Positions 9,450 through 20,184 are shown, numbered from the stretch's first letter. The stretch is DNA of 64,000 nucleotides from DATAOG01 sp963757395 (GCA_963757395.1 CAVWRK010000014.1:1-64000), one strand, 5' to 3'. The notes: a model not told the origin generated them from the sequence alone. Numbers and translations: made by a program.

Positions 9450-10610
9450 TTACGTTGGCGGACCCCAGCGAGGAGCAATTCCGCGTGGTGGTTGCCCGGC
9501 GCCCTGGGTCAGCAGCAGGTTGCCGCGGGGTTCGGCGAACTTCTGGTCGAGAAAGCGATAGACTTGGTGCTCGACGTCATAGCGGCCGAGAAAGGTCATC
9601 TCGAGGAAGGTCATCCGGTGATCATAGGGGTAGGTGATCCGTTCCGGGCGCCCGAACGCGCGCCACAAGCGCTCGCGCGCGCTCTCCGGCACGCAGGTGT
9701 CGTTGCCCGCCTCGATGATCAGGACCCGGCTCGGGTCCGCCATGCCGGCGAAGCGGGCCGGGTTGATCACCGCCAAGGCCGGCTCGAGCGCGCGCTTGAA
9801 CTGATCGAGCGACCAGCCGAAGCGTTTGAGGACGCTCTCGCGCGCGTCCTCGATCTCCTGGTTGCAGGCGGCCAGGATCTGATGCAGATCGGCGCCGCCC
9901 ATCATCAAAACGCCGGCCGCCAGCCGGGGCTCGTTGGCGATCACGACGCTGCCCACCAGGGCGCTGATGCTGAAGCCGATCAGGGCGATCCGGTCCGGAT
10001 CGATGTCGGGCTGGCTCTGCGCCCAATCGACCACGCGCCGGATGTCGATCACGGTGTCGACGAAGCGGCCGACCATCTGGCGCAGCATGCGGCGGAACTC
10101 CGCCTGGTCGCGGGCTTTGCCGATCGCCTGCATGTCGAACAGCGGCCCCTCGGCCAGAATCTGCAGGACGTTGACCGCGCCCGCGCTGTTTGCCCGCAGG
10201 CCTTCGGACATGGTGTTGGCGGGATAAGCCCGCATGGTGTTGATCGCGGTTGAGATGATACCGGAGGGATAGGTCTGCATGCCCCAGATCGGCAGCACGA
10301 TGACCAGCGGCTTGGCGCCCGCGCGCTTGCTTTGGTAGTAGCGGGCGGTGATCAGATTGCCGGGCTGACCGTTCTCCCCGACCGAGGGCAGCGCAAGGGC
10401 CTCGATCCGGTAGTTGGCTTCTTCGCCCGTGGTCCGGGAAGCCGGTCGGGGCCGCTGGTCGAAGTTCTCGAACTCACCGAGGCTGCTCTCGATCAGGGCC
10501 GGCCGGGCGGTCTCGGGGCCCGGCAGGAACGGCGTCAGCTGGGGCGAGGCGCAATTCGCAAGCAACGCCGCAGCCAGGAGCGCGGCGCACAGCCGGGCGG
10601 TCCGCGTCAC
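9450..10610 (-). CDS. Lipoprotein alpha/beta-hydrolase
   Basis: Protein of 386 residues starting with GTG 10610. The N terminus is a lipoprotein signal peptide with lipobox LLAN-C (Cys20), so the enzyme should be membrane-anchored in the periplasm. An alpha/beta-hydrolase core follows: strand VIVLPIWGMQTYP, the nucleophile elbow IALIGFSISALVGS (Gly-x-Ser-x-Ser), an acidic residue in VLIIEAGNDTCVP, and a histidine in YPYDHRMTF completing a plausible triad. Substrate unknown. The start codon overlaps the end of an NmrA-like remnant. Confidence 0.82.
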   Translation of the reverse strand: MTRTARLCAALLAAALLANCASPQLTPFLPGPETARPALIESSLGEFENFDQRPRPASRTTGEEANYRIEALALPSVGENGQPGNLITARYYQSKRAGAKPLVIVLPIWGMQTYPSGIISTAINTMRAYPANTMSEGLRANSAGAVNVLQILAEGPLFDMQAIGKARDQAEFRRMLRQMVGRFVDTVIDIRRVVDWAQSQPDIDPDRIALIGFSISALVGSVVIANEPRLAAGVLMMGGADLHQILAACNQEIEDARESVLKRFGWSLDQFKRALEPALAVINPARFAGMADPSRVLIIEAGNDTCVPESARERLWRAFGRPERITYPYDHRMTFLEMTFLGRYDVEHQVYRFLDQKFAEPRGNLLLTQGAGQPPRGIAPRWGPPT

Positions 10611-10774
10611 GTCGGCGCGCGCTCAGGCGGCCAGCGATCGGCCGACGAGCTGACGACTTTCTGCATCCACGCGGGCGGCCTGAGGATCGTGCACGGGTAG
10701 GGCGCAACGCGGTTCGAGAGCCTGCCAACCAGCGCTCGCCCGACCGTTCCGGTCGCGCCCGTCACGTGATTCAC
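10607..10774 (-). pseudogene. Remnant of an NmrA-like NAD(P)-binding protein
   Basis: A 55-residue frame joins two distant parts of an NmrA/SDR-a protein: the N-terminal dinucleotide motif HVTGATGTVGRALVGRL is followed after only about 10 residues by YPCTILRPPAWMQKVV, which normally lies more than 100 residues later (TILRPxxFMxN). The middle has been deleted. The remaining frame ends on the start codon of the lipoprotein hydrolase and is probably not functional. Confidence 0.7.
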
Positions 10775-10957
10775 CGCGCCGCCTCCCCCTATGACCCCGA
10801 CTGTTGTAGGGAAGGTACCCGAAGCGGCTCCAGAGAGCCACGTCTTAAAGGCCTGGCTGAGCCGCTTTGCCGCGGCCGTCGGGGTGATGTCGGCGGCCAC
10901 GAGCGCGGCTCTCGTTGCAAGCCGTGCAGGATCTCGATCGGGGCAGCCGGGAGCGGG

Positions 10958-11314
10958 TCAGACCTCGACCACCACGTAGTCGTCCTCGACCGCGACCTCG
11001 AAGGTCTCCGCCGTGTAGGGACCCTCGACCAATTCGGTCCCGGGCATGGTCGTGGCGGGGTAGTTCTTGACCCGCAGGCGCGCGGGATCGCACCACGACC
11101 GGCCGGTGCGCAGGTCGTACTCCCAGCCGTGCCAGGGGCAGCGGATGATCTCGCCGCGGCGGGTATAGCGGACCTCGCCGGGCGCGCTCGCCTCGACGAG
11201 CCCGGTGAGCTTGCCCCGGCTGAGGCTGCCGCCCTGATGCGGGCAGCGGTCGAGCAGGGCGAAATACTCGCCGCCGACGTTGAAGACCACCACCTCGCGG
11301 CCACGGATGGTCAC
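10958..11314 (-). CDS. Rieske [2Fe-2S] ferredoxin-like protein
   Basis: Protein of 118 residues from GTG 11314, containing both halves of a Rieske cluster site: CPHQGG and, about 40 residues later, CPWHGWEYDL. It probably serves as electron carrier for an oxygenase or is a small soluble Rieske ferredoxin. The N terminus is uncertain: the family usually has some more residues, and an ATG at about 11333 would enter this frame (MRSRRLVTIRG) if one base there were extra, in line with the insertion problem seen elsewhere in the window. It lies downstream of an amidohydrolase on the same strand. Confidence 0.8.
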   Translation of the reverse strand: MTIRGREVVVFNVGGEYFALLDRCPHQGGSLSRGKLTGLVEASAPGEVRYTRRGEIIRCPWHGWEYDLRTGRSWCDPARLRVKNYPATTMPGTELVEGPYTAETFEVAVEDDYVVVEV

Positions 11315-11462
11315 GAGGCGACGGCTGCCGCATCTTAGGCGTAGCCCTCGGCCGTAGCCTCGCCGACCCAGTACGCCACGCCATGGTCGAACGCGACCTG
11401 CGATGGCTCCGTGCATGGCCCGATCCGGTCGGCTTCCCGCGTTCCGGTCTGGAACCGCGAGC

Positions 11463-12560
11463 CTACGCCCGCAGGCCAAAGACCCGGGCGAGGTTGCCGC
11501 CCAGGACCTGGTCCAGCTCGCCCGCCGCGAGGAAGCCGCAGTGGCGGCGGACGTAGTCCAGGCTCTGCTTATAGGTGCAAAACCGCTCGACGTTCGGCAT
11601 GTCCGAGCCCCAGACCAGCTTCGTTGCGCCCAACAGATCGCGCAGCCCGCGGATCAGCACCTGCGCCTCCGGGAACGGATAGTCCCAGATCCCGCCCCAG
11701 GTGATCGGATAGCAGACCTCGAGCAGGACGTTGTCGTGCCGGTAGACCCGCTCGACCGGCTCCGGAAACTGCCAGCGCCCGTCGCTCGCGAAGAACTGCG
11801 GCGGCGGCGCCGTCCCGAAGATCCAGGTGACGTTCGGACAGCGCTCGATCAGGCCCGCAAGGCGCCGGAAAATCTCGACGCAGGACGCCCGGTCGTAGCC
11901 CGGGATCGCCGTGATCTCGAAGATCACTGGCAGTCCATGCCGGTCGATCAGGCTCCAGAACGCCTCGAAGCGCGGATCGTCGAACCAGACGTCGAAGCCG
12001 TAGCGGCTGAAGTGCTCGAGCTGGTAGAACAGGCCCTTGAGCCCGAGCTGCCCGATCGCGCGCCCGGCCTCCGCCAGCCAATGATCCTGATCGGCCCGCG
12101 CCTCGTCGACGTGCAGCAGGCCGGTGAACCGCTCCGGATACTGTCGCTGCGCCAGCGCATTGTAGTCGTTCATGTAACCGTAAGTAAATCCTGCCTGCAG
12201 GACGCAGTGGTCGACCCCGGCCGCGTTCATCTGGGTGATCATGGACTCGGGCGTCGATTCGATCTCGGCCATCGCGACCGGCATGTACTGGACGTAATGG
12301 TCCTCGCCCGCGACCGTGAACTCGATCCGGCCATAAGGCCCGACCCGGAAATCGATGTCGTCGCGCAGGCCGTCCCAGCCATTGGTCCCGGGCCGGAACA
12401 GATGCGCCGCCTCCGACGCCGCCCCGTCGCGGGCGCGGAACACCTTGGCGGCCGGGCGGCACAGGTTCTTTTGGATATAGCGCCAGTGCAGCGCGCGCGA
12501 GGGCAGGCCGCAGGCCCCCGACCACTTCTCGAAGACGTGCGCGTGCGAATCGATGATCAT
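11463..12560 (-). CDS. Amidohydrolase 2 family metal-dependent hydrolase
   Basis: Protein of 365 residues from ATG 12560 (MIIDSHAHVFEKW). It has the amidohydrolase-related TIM-barrel signature: the metal-binding DSHAH at the N terminus, GLLHVDEARAD, and the late aspartate in KLVWGSDMPNVERFCTY. Relatives (ACMSD-like) decarboxylate or hydrolyse aromatic or cyclic acids. The downstream Rieske gene suggests a catabolic pair, but the substrate cannot be told. The ATG is chosen because the DSHAH motif immediately follows; upstream in-frame sequence has no family character. Confidence 0.87.
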   Translation of the reverse strand: MIIDSHAHVFEKWSGACGLPSRALHWRYIQKNLCRPAAKVFRARDGAASEAAHLFRPGTNGWDGLRDDIDFRVGPYGRIEFTVAGEDHYVQYMPVAMAEIESTPESMITQMNAAGVDHCVLQAGFTYGYMNDYNALAQRQYPERFTGLLHVDEARADQDHWLAEAGRAIGQLGLKGLFYQLEHFSRYGFDVWFDDPRFEAFWSLIDRHGLPVIFEITAIPGYDRASCVEIFRRLAGLIERCPNVTWIFGTAPPPQFFASDGRWQFPEPVERVYRHDNVLLEVCYPITWGGIWDYPFPEAQVLIRGLRDLLGATKLVWGSDMPNVERFCTYKQSLDYVRRHCGFLAAGELDQVLGGNLARVFGLRA

Positions 12561-12794
12561 GGGGCGGTTCCTCAAGCTCGGCCTGAGGGCGACCCTAGCG
12601 ATCCTTGCCGCCCGTGTACATCTCCGCTCCCGCCGTGCGCGCGACCTTCGGAACCCATTCAGCCCGGTCGCAAGGGGGCTGCGCGTTCGCGCAATGCTGC
12701 AATGCAGCATCAGCCCTGGTGCCGGCCGCCCACCGCCTCACATAGGACGGTGACGGACAAGATGGGTTGCCACTCCTACGAATGGAGGTGTGCT

Positions 12795-12968
12795 ATGTTG
12801 AACTATGTCCGTGACTGGCTCAGCCGTTGGCGCGTCTTTCGGGAACTGCGCAACGAGCTTTTGCAGCACAATCACCGCGAGCTCTACGACCTCGGGATCG
12901 GCCCCGGCGACATCGACAAGATCGCCTGGCGCGGCGCCTGGGATGCGATCCCGCACCCCGCTCACTGA
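12795..12968 (+). CDS. DUF1127-type small protein
   Basis: A 57-residue protein (MLNYVRDWLSRWRVFRELRN) ending in LGIGPGDIDKIAWRGAWDAI. The arginine-rich first helix and the LxDLGIxxxDI pattern are those of DUF1127 (YjiS-like) proteins, which in alphaproteobacteria have been linked to phosphate, RNA and carbon metabolism. A good ribosome-binding site (GGAGGT, 12784-12789) precedes the ATG. It is the first plus-strand gene after a long minus-strand run. Confidence 0.85.
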   Translation: MLNYVRDWLSRWRVFRELRNELLQHNHRELYDLGIGPGDIDKIAWRGAWDAIPHPAH

Positions 12969-13074
12969 GCCTCGCGCCCGCCCCGCCGGCGCGGCCCGCC
13001 CGAAGCCCGAGCCGCGCCAGCCGGGCTGATCCGATCGCCGAACCCCCGGGCCGCCCTGCCCACTAGAAGCCCAC

Positions 13075-13404
13075 TCATAGGGCTTGCTTTTCCCTGGCCA
13101 CGACGCGCGGCGCGACGGCGGTCACCACCAGCTCGACCCGGCGGTCGAGACGGTTCAGGATCCGCACCAGGCGGTCGATGGTGAAGCGGTCGAGGTCGAC
13201 CTTGCAGATCCGCGAGATGTCCGCGCGCTGCACCCCGGCCCGCTCGGCCGCGGCCGCATGGGTGAGCCCTCCCTCGCGCATCGCCTTCAGGATCTCGGCG
13301 GCCAGAGCCGATTTCATCTGCTCGGTGTCAGCATCGGCCAGGCCAAGGTCGCGGAACACGTTGCCGCTGCCCCGGACGATCTCGAGATCATCGCCTTCGC
13401 TCAT
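13075..13404 (-). CDS. XRE-family antitoxin (HigA-like)
   Basis: Protein of 109 residues with a helix-turn-helix (GLTHAAAAERAGVQRADISR, about residues 45-64) and the flanking FTIDRLVRILNRLDRRVELVV typical of the XRE antitoxins paired with HigB/RelE-like toxins. It should neutralise the toxin encoded just upstream and repress the operon. Its ATG (13404) shares one base with the toxin's TGA. The toxin-first order is characteristic of HigBA. Confidence 0.88.
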   Translation of the reverse strand: MSEGDDLEIVRGSGNVFRDLGLADADTEQMKSALAAEILKAMREGGLTHAAAAERAGVQRADISRICKVDLDRFTIDRLVRILNRLDRRVELVVTAVAPRVVAREKQAL

Positions 13405-13739
13405 CACCGTTCCTCCTGCAACCGGCGCAACCTCTGCCGGATCAGCTCGATGTCCTGCTTGGGCGTCTTGATGCCCGTCCTCGATTTCTTCTGGAAAGCA
13501 TGCACCACCCAGACCGCCGCACCTGGTTTCACGGCATAGACGGCGCGCCAGGCGTCCGTCCGATAGGCGAGCGCGATCTCGAACACCCCGCTTCCGAGCC
13601 CACGCAACGGCTTGGCGATCTCCGCCATCTCACCGCGTGCGGCGACATCGAGCGCCCTGGCCATCCGCCTCTGCACAGCGATCGGGAACTGCTCGAACGC
13701 CCTGCGCGCGGCATTGACCCAGGCAATCTCGCGATCCAT
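13404..13739 (-). CDS. RelE/HigB-like toxin
   Basis: Protein of 111 residues of the phage-derived Gp49/HigB type (MDREIAWVNAARRAFEQFPI, then GVFEIALAYRTDAWRAVYAV and VVHAFQKKSRTGIKTPKQDI). Members are ribosome-dependent or free mRNA endonucleases that stop translation when the antitoxin is lost. The conserved FQKKSxxGxxTP segment is intact, so the toxin looks functional. It is upstream of and overlaps the antitoxin gene. It stands immediately next to, and divergent from, the Bell/NLR-like pair. Confidence 0.9.
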   Translation of the reverse strand: MDREIAWVNAARRAFEQFPIAVQRRMARALDVAARGEMAEIAKPLRGLGSGVFEIALAYRTDAWRAVYAVKPGAAVWVVHAFQKKSRTGIKTPKQDIELIRQRLRRLQEER

Positions 13740-13749
13740 GGCAGCATGG

Positions 13750-13763
13750 TGTCATATCTGACA
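13750..13763. promoter_or_regulatory. Inverted repeat, likely toxin-antitoxin operator
   Basis: TGTCATATCTGACA is a perfect 5-bp inverted repeat (TGTCA-tatc-TGACA) 11 bases upstream of the toxin start, within an AT-richer patch. It is where a HigA-type repressor would bind for autoregulation. Function is inferred from position and symmetry only. Confidence 0.55.
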
Positions 13764-13897
13764 CATATCGGTCAATGATCGTTGGGCCACGCCACGCGCC
13801 GCTTGGCATCGGCGCCAAGAAACCGCAATATGTCGCTCCGGGCTGATTGAAACCTATCCTGAGGCGATGAGCCCGTTGGTCATTCGGGGAGGGGACG

Positions 13898-14293
13898 ATG
13901 GAACCCGTCGCCATGGCGATTTTGGCGGCGATTGCTGCCGGCGCGACGGCGGGCCTGACCGACACCTCCAAGAAGGCTATCGGCGACGCCTATGCGGGCC
14001 TGAAAGCGCTGCTGAAGCGTAAGTTCGGCGGCGACAGCAAGGTGGTCGAGGCGGTCGAGAAGCTGGAACAGGATCCGGAGTCCGCCGGCTGGAAAGAGAC
14101 CATAGGCAAGGAGGCGGTCAAGGCGGGCGCCAACCAGGATCAGGAGCTGATCGCCGCTGCTGAGGCCGTCCTGGCCAAGCTCAAGGAACTCCCGGCGGAC
14201 GCGCAGCAGCACATTCAGTCTGCGATCGGCAGCTACATCGCACAGGCGGACCGGGGCGGCACGGCCAAGGTTATCGTCAACCGCAAAGAATAG
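13898..14293 (+). CDS. Bell-domain effector with C-terminal amyloid-type signalling motif
   Basis: Protein of 131 residues. Residues 1-45 (MEPVAMAILAAIAAGATAGL, then DAYAGLKALLKRKFG) match the pattern of the bacterial Bell domain, a helical cell-death effector domain compared with fungal HeLo domains; the hydrophobic first helix is of the kind that inserts into membranes. A charged helical part follows (EKLEQDPESAGWKETIGKEA). The C terminus, residues 111-128 (GSYIAQADRGGTAKVIVN), resembles the N terminus of the next gene product (GSGIAQAADGGVATVNIT). Such motif sharing is the hallmark of NLR-controlled amyloid signalling (BASS motifs). RBS GGGGAGGGG lies just before the ATG. Domain and motif calls rest on pattern recognition, not on a profile search. 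Confidence 0.8.
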   Translation: MEPVAMAILAAIAAGATAGLTDTSKKAIGDAYAGLKALLKRKFGGDSKVVEAVEKLEQDPESAGWKETIGKEAVKAGANQDQELIAAAEAVLAKLKELPADAQQHIQSAIGSYIAQADRGGTAKVIVNRKE

Positions 14294-14313
14294 CCTGCCC
14301 ACGAGGCAGACCC

Positions 14314-16373
14314 ATGTCGGAGCCAGGTGCCAACGCTCAGTCGGCGCGCGGCTCGGGCATCGCGCAGGCCGCCGACGGTGGTGTGGCTACGGTCAACATC
14401 ACACAGGTGTATCAGGCCGCGGCGCCTGCGGCGATCGCTCCCCAGGAAATGGCAGCGGCGACGACGCGGCTCCAGGAACTACCGCTAGATGTGGTCCCGG
14501 CACCAGCGGGTCTGCCGCCGGGATCCTGGATGCCGTTGCGCCGCAATGCGCTGTTCGTGGGCCGTGAAGCTGACCTCGGGACGCTCGCCTCGGCGCTGAA
14601 AGAAGGCGGCACGGCGGCGGTCGGACAGAGCACGGCAGTGACCGGGCTGGGCGGGATCGGCAAGAGCCAGCTGGCCAGCGAGTTCGCCTATCGCTACGGT
14701 CAGTATTTCGCGGGCGGCGTGTTCTGGCTGGGTTGCGAAGATCCGAATGCGATCCCCGCGGAGATCGCGACCTGTGGCCGGAACCTCAACCTCCACGCCG
14801 ACTTCACGAACCTGCCGCTTGACGGCCAGGTCAGCCTGGTGGCCTCGGCTTGGCACGGCGAGCTCCCGCGGTTGCTGATCTTCGATAACTGCGAGGACGA
14901 GAGGGTCCTGGAGACGTGGCTGCCGCGTGGCGGTGGGTGCCGGGTGCTGGCGACCAGCCGCCGCAACATCTGGAGCCTGCATCTGGGGGTGCGCGGAGTG
15001 TCTCTGGGCGTGCTCGCCCGCTCCGAGAGCCTGGCGTTGCTGCGCAAGCACCGGCCGGACCTGGCGCCGGACGATCCCCTGTCGGATGCGATTGCCGCCG
15101 AGCTGGGCGATCTGCCGCTGGCGCTGCATCTGGCCGGCAGCTTTCTCGCGCGCTACCGGCACGCGCCATCCGGTGCGCCGAAAGCGTATCTCGAAGCGGT
15201 GCGGCAACCCGACCTGCTCGAGCATCGCTCGCTCACGATCGAGGGCGCGTCGCCGACCGGCCACGAGCAGCACGTCGCCCGCACCTTCGCGCTGAGCTAC
15301 GACCGGCTGCAGCCGGCCGACGCGATCGACGAGATCGCGCTCGTGACCCTGGCGCGGGCGGCCTGGTTCGCGCCCGGGGAGACGATCCCGCGCTCGCTGC
15401 TGCGGGCGAGCGCCGGGGTCGACGGCGCGGACGATCCCGCGGCCCTGCGCTTCGAGGATGGCCTCGCGCGGCTGCGGGAGCTGGGCCTGATCGCGGAGGA
15501 GGGAAGCGGCGCCCTGGTGCTGCACCGCCTGCTGGCGGCGTTCGTCCGCAGCGCGGCGGGCGATGCCGGACAGCATCGTGGCCGGGTCGAGGCGGCGGTC
15601 TTCGCCGAGGCGGCCAGGCTCAATGCGGCCGGCTATCCGGCGCCGCTGCTCGCCTGGCAGCCGCAGCTGCGATTCGTGGCCGAGCAGGCAGCGGAGGCAG
15701 GCAGCGAGCACGCCGGCGGCCTCTTCAACGAGCTCGGTTATCACCTGCGCATGGTGGCCGACTTTGCGGGCGCCAGGGCGGCCTTCGAGCGGGCGCTCCG
15801 GATCGACGAGGCGAGCTTCGGCCCGGACCACCCCGAGGTCGCCGCCGACGTCAACAACCTGGGCAGAGTGCTGAAGGATCTGGGCGATCTGCCGGGCGCC
15901 AGGGCGGCCTTCGAGCGGGCGCTCCGGATCGACGAGGCGAGCTTTGGGCCCGGACCACCCCAACGTCGCCAGCCGACATCAACAACTTGGGCGACGTGCT
16001 GCGGGAGCAGGGCGATCTGGCGGGCGCCAGGGTGGCCTTCGAGCGGGCGCTGCCGATCGTCGAGAAGCACCTCGGGCCTGAGCACCCCATCGTCGCCACA
16101 CTCGTCAACAACCTGGGCCTGGTGCTGCAGGAGCTGGACGATCTGGCGGGCGCCAGGGCGGCCTTCGAGCGGGCGCTTAGGATCGGCGAGGCGAGCTTCG
16201 GGCCCGATCACCCCAACGTTGCCATCCGCGTCAACAACCTGGGCAGGGTGCTGCAGGCCCTGGGCGATCTGGCGGGCGCCAGGGCGGCCTTCGAGCGGGC
16301 GCTCGGGATCGACGAGGCGAGCTTCGGGCCCGACCACCCGCAGGTCGCGATCTACGTCAACAACCTGGGCTAG
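14314..16373 (+). CDS. NLR-like STAND NTPase with TPR repeats, partner of the Bell-domain protein
   Basis: Signal-transducing NTPase, first frame from ATG 14314. Residues 14-31 carry the motif shared with the preceding Bell protein. An NB-ARC-type core follows: Walker A GLGGIGKSQ (111-119), Walker B LLIFDNCED (187-195), RNBS-B-like VLATSRRN (211-218), a GLPL-like ELGDLPLALHLAGSF, and a winged-helix region to about residue 410. The C-terminal sensor is a set of 42-residue TPR units (ARAAFERALRIDEASFGPDH). Two inserted bases near 15953-15975 shift the frame; correcting them gives about 685 residues to a TAG at 16371. It probably detects an infection signal and nucleates the Bell effector, killing the cell. 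The TAG is not explained by an insertion, so the last repeat is really cut. Confidence 0.82.
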
Positions 16374-16514
16374 GTGCTGCAGGACCTGGGCGATCTGGCG
16401 GGCGCCAGGGCGGCCTTCGAGCGGGCGCTGGCGATCTGCGAGCGCTTCCTCGGGCCGGAGCATCCGAACACGCGCATCGCGCGCGGCAACCTGGAGAGGC
16501 TCGGCGGCCGGTGA
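15766..16514 (+). repeat. Six tandem 126-bp TPR-coding repeats
   Basis: The sequence gcgggcgccagggcggcc (first base changed in one unit) recurs at 15766, 15892, 16020, 16146, 16272 and 16398, giving spacings of 126, 128, 126, 126 and 126 bases. Each unit encodes 42 residues of a TPR. The single 128-base spacing independently proves two extra bases in unit two. The final unit, after the TAG at 16371, still encodes a recognisable repeat ending in RGNLERLGGR and a TGA at 16512. Near-identity of units indicates recent amplification or gene conversion. Confidence 0.92.
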
Positions 16515-16914
16515 CGCTCGCCGCCGGCGGGCCGGGCAGGGCACACTTCCGTGTCATCAAGCGACACAAGTGGCGCATGGAGGCTGCCTCCAACTGGCTG
16601 CGGCGGCCGACTGCGAATAGTGGCATGGCGGCGCGGAAATACTTTGGAAGACCGGGATGGACTTGGCTGGTACTTGTGATCCCTGACGAATGATTTGGCC
16701 GGCATGGGCGACTACTGGTTGATTTTGGTTGGAGGCGATGGAGGCGGGATTGATCCATCGGCTCGACTTGCCGGGTGAGGGCACACTTCTGTGTTACGGA
16801 GGTGACGGTTTGAGTCTATCAGGTTACACTTGTGAGTAACGCTGCGGGCGCGGGCCAGGTGGGTAGAAGTGTCCGCGGGGCGGAATCGGGATCATGTCCT
16901 GGCGGCGGCCCGGG
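16515..16914. other. Gene-free stretch with duplicated 23-24 bp elements
   Basis: No gene was recognised between the NLR-like gene and glgC. Two near-identical elements, CCGGG(CA/TGA)GGGCACACTTC(C/T)GTGT, lie at 16532-16554 and 16771-16794, about 240 bases apart, and a partial palindrome GTTAC...GTAAC lies at 16823-16840. The DNA between is less GC-rich than its neighbours. These may be ends of a decayed mobile element, but no transposase remains. Confidence 0.5.
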
Positions 16915-18184
16915 TCAACTTTGGAGCTGGTCGATCATCGGTTGGGTGATCAGGCAGATGCCCTTGTCGGTGCGGCGGAAGCGCTTGGCGTCGAGCGCCG
17001 GGTCTTCGCCGACCACGAGGCCTTTGGGGATCTCGACGCCGCGGTCGATCACCACCTTGGAGAGCCGGGCACCGCGGTGGATCTGGACGTAGGGGAGCGC
17101 CACCACGTGGGCGAGCTCGCTGTAGGAGTGGGCGTGGACGCCCGTGAACAGGAGGGATTTGTCGATCCGCGCGCCCGAGATGATGCAGCCGCCCGAGACC
17201 AGGGAGCTGGTCGCCATGCCCCGGCGGCCGTCCTCGTCGTGCACGAACTTCGCCGGCGGCGTGATCTCGGCGTAGGTCCAGATCGGCCAGGACTGCTCGT
17301 AGAGGTCGAGCGCCGGCACGAAGTCGGTCAAGTCGATGTTCGCTTCCCAGTAGGCGTCGACCGTGCCGACGTCCCGCCAGTAGGCCTCGGGCTCGGAGGT
17401 GCTGCGCACGCAGGAGCTCGGGAACGCGGTGGGCGACCGCCTTGCCGTGCTTGACCAGGTAGGGGATGATGTCCTTGCCGAAGTCGTGGCTCGAGTGGGC
17501 ATCCGCCGCATCCCGCTGCAGCTGCTCGAACAGGAAGCGGGTCTCGAACACGTAGATGCCCATGCTGGCGAGCGCCAGCTCGGGCTTGTCGGGCAGGCCG
17601 GGCGGGTCGGCCGGCTTTTCCAGGAACGCGACGATCCGGTCCTTGGCGTCGACCTGCATGACGCCAAAGCCCGAAGCCTCCAGGCGCGGCACCTCGAGGC
17701 AGCCGACCGTGACGTCGGCGCCTTCGCTGACGTGCTGCCCGATCATCAGCGCGTAGTCCATCTTGTAGACGTGGTCGCCCGCCAGGATCACCATGTAGTC
17801 GGGGCCGTAGCTGTCGATGATCTGGATGTTCTGGGTGACCGCATCCGCAGTGCCGAGATACCATTGATGCTCGGAGACCATTTGCGAGGCCGGCAGGATG
17901 TCGAAGCTTTCATTGCGCTCCGGGCGGAAGAAGCCCCAGCCGCGCTGGAGATGACGGATCAGGCTGTGCGCCTTGTATTGCGTGGCGACGGCGATTCTTC
18001 GGATGCCCGAGTTGATGGCGTTCGAGAGGGCGAAATCGATGATCCGCGACTTGCCGCCGAAGAACACCGCGGGCTTGGCGCGCTTGTCGGTCAGCTCCAG
18101 AAGCCGCGAGCCGCGCCCGCCCGCCAGCACATAGGCCATGGCACTGCGCGCCAGGCCGTGGATGTCGCCGTCTCGGGTGCTCAT
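16915..18184 (-). CDS. glgC: Glucose-1-phosphate adenylyltransferase, one frame break
   Basis: Makes ADP-glucose from glucose-1-phosphate and ATP for glycogen synthesis. The N-terminal nucleotidyltransferase motif AYVLAGGRGSRLLELTDKRA, the PAVFFGGKSRIIDFALSN segment and VILAGDHVYKMDY are intact. The C-terminal beta-helix follows in the next frame (EPEAYWRDVGTVDAYWEANI through GVEIPKGLVVGEDPALDAKR). Length is 3n+1; one extra base at about 17425 (CGC-g-TTCCCG) explains the break, giving about 422 residues, the usual size. It sits downstream of edd and the sugar kinase. Confidence 0.93.
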
Positions 18185-18312
18185 GCCCTCGCGTCCCTGC
18201 CCGTTTGCGATGCGCCAGTACTTTCTTGCCCCTCAAAGGGCCGAGATCAGCGCTTGGTCGCGCGTCGAGTTGGCGGGGGCGGGCGCGCCGGAGGCGAGTG
18301 CGGGCGTTGCGC

Positions 18313-20182
<1,870 letters not shown>

Positions 20183-20184
20183 GC

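Noticed and set aside
9425..9560. Plus-strand frame starting MTYVGGPQRGAIPRGG
   Set aside because: Lies antisense to the 3' end of the lipoprotein hydrolase and shows no known motif.
5430..10253. 1607-residue plus-strand frame
   Set aside because: It crosses a tRNA and at least six clear minus-strand genes; amino-acid composition (Arg/Ala/Gly/Asp) is that of an antisense shadow.
11335..11460. Short minus-strand frame reading PSQVAFDHGVAYWVGEATAE between amidohydrolase and Rieske genes
   Set aside because: Looks protein-like but only about 30 residues and no match is known; it may be the end of a lost gene.
14314..16373. Programmed frameshift in the NLR gene
   Set aside because: Two extra bases are proven by repeat spacing and similar insertions hit many unrelated genes.
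15766..16514. CRISPR array
   Set aside because: The 126-bp repeats are contiguous, have no spacers and encode TPR units in frame.
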